Assembly (NCBI GenBank): GCA_016296065.1
Contig: JAEDKA010000008.1
Coordinates: 21,537-85,536 of the forward strand
DNA: 64,000 nucleotides
Direction of reading: 5' to 3'
Source: Kiritimatiellia bacterium
GTDB taxonomy: Bacteria; Verrucomicrobiota; Kiritimatiellia; RFP12; UBA1067
Shown: piece by piece, positions 63,878 to 64,000 of the stretch
Layout of the letters: every line of letters begins with the position of its first letter
Numbering within the stretch: position 1 is the first letter of the stretch
Notes under the pieces: generated by a model
The model's database searches: none
The model's input: the letters and a program-made list of their open reading frames with translations, nothing else
Told to the model about the DNA's origin: nothing
Translations under genes and position numbers: made by a program

Positions 63878-64000
63878 AAACGATGCGAATCGCGCCACCC
63901 TCACGGCGGGGAATGCCAGGGTTTACGCATTTGAACTTACGCGCATCAGGCGGCATGGTCTCTGGCTGTGCGAGCCGAAACTTCCCTTAGTGTGCAAATG

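Overview
The window is a GC-rich Gram-negative chromosome segment that fits an uncultured member of the PVC group, most likely Kiritimatiellota/Verrucomicrobiota. The clues are a Chlamydia-like giant GreA, DapL-type lysine/peptidoglycan synthesis, LpxI and O-antigen ligase (LPS), a LamG/autotransporter-repeat surface protein, many secreted glycoside hydrolases without SusCD or TonB partners, and many interspersed palindromic repeats. This assignment is inference; no rRNA or tRNA gene was seen. About 53 genes or gene remnants are recognisable, nearly all on the minus strand.

Layout. Positions 1-29.7 kb are mostly housekeeping: an FHA/tandem-AAA pair; a lipoprotein esterase; cysS; a response regulator and an M20 peptidase; a DRTGG / CBS-HATPase / NusG-like operon facing a PHP / DRTGG operon; miaA-lspA-DksA-like; greA; lpxI-putP; a PP-loop thiolase; a three-gene methionine synthase operon (metF, reactivation domain, metH); dapL with an EamA transporter; rseP-ispG-O-antigen ligase; and dnaB. 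Positions 29.8-49.8 kb are a carbohydrate-degradation island: GH43, a double GH43 fusion, GH39, a heparinase-like lyase, a LamG/PATR protein, GH2, a truncated GH106 and GH95. It is interrupted by a degenerate two-component pair and a hipBA module. Positions 49.9-52.98 kb hold kdgK-eda (ketodeoxygluconate catabolism) divergent from a XylR-type regulator. The rest holds a glycosyltransferase, a large secreted NodB-like protein, plsC-ruvA, and a TadC-FHA-PEGA-tlyA-deoA operon that continues a tad/secretion locus beyond the right edge.

Two regulatory patterns stand out. First, an extended -10 (TGN-TATAAT) lies only 6-10 bases before the start codon of about 15 genes, so many mRNAs are probably leaderless; other genes have normal Shine-Dalgarno leaders. 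Second, the eight secreted carbohydrate-active or surface genes of the island share a G/C palindrome (CCATCCC...GGGGGA on the plus strand). Its inner edge is exactly 20 bp from the -10 in six of them and 21-22 bp in the two GH43 genes. This looks like a shared activator site. The only DNA-binding response regulator inside the island is a LuxR-type protein lacking the conserved switch Ser/Thr, and its partner has a HisKA_3 helix pair but no ATP-binding domain.

Repeat families (GGGGACAGTCCCC; AAGCGGCG-TCC-CGCCGCTT; GGCGGTTTC-ATC-GAAACCGCC; CCGTCGCTCCGCGACGG) lie in intergenic DNA and also inside genes. One family has been absorbed into the N-terminus of the histidine-kinase-like protein and into the GH106 remnant.
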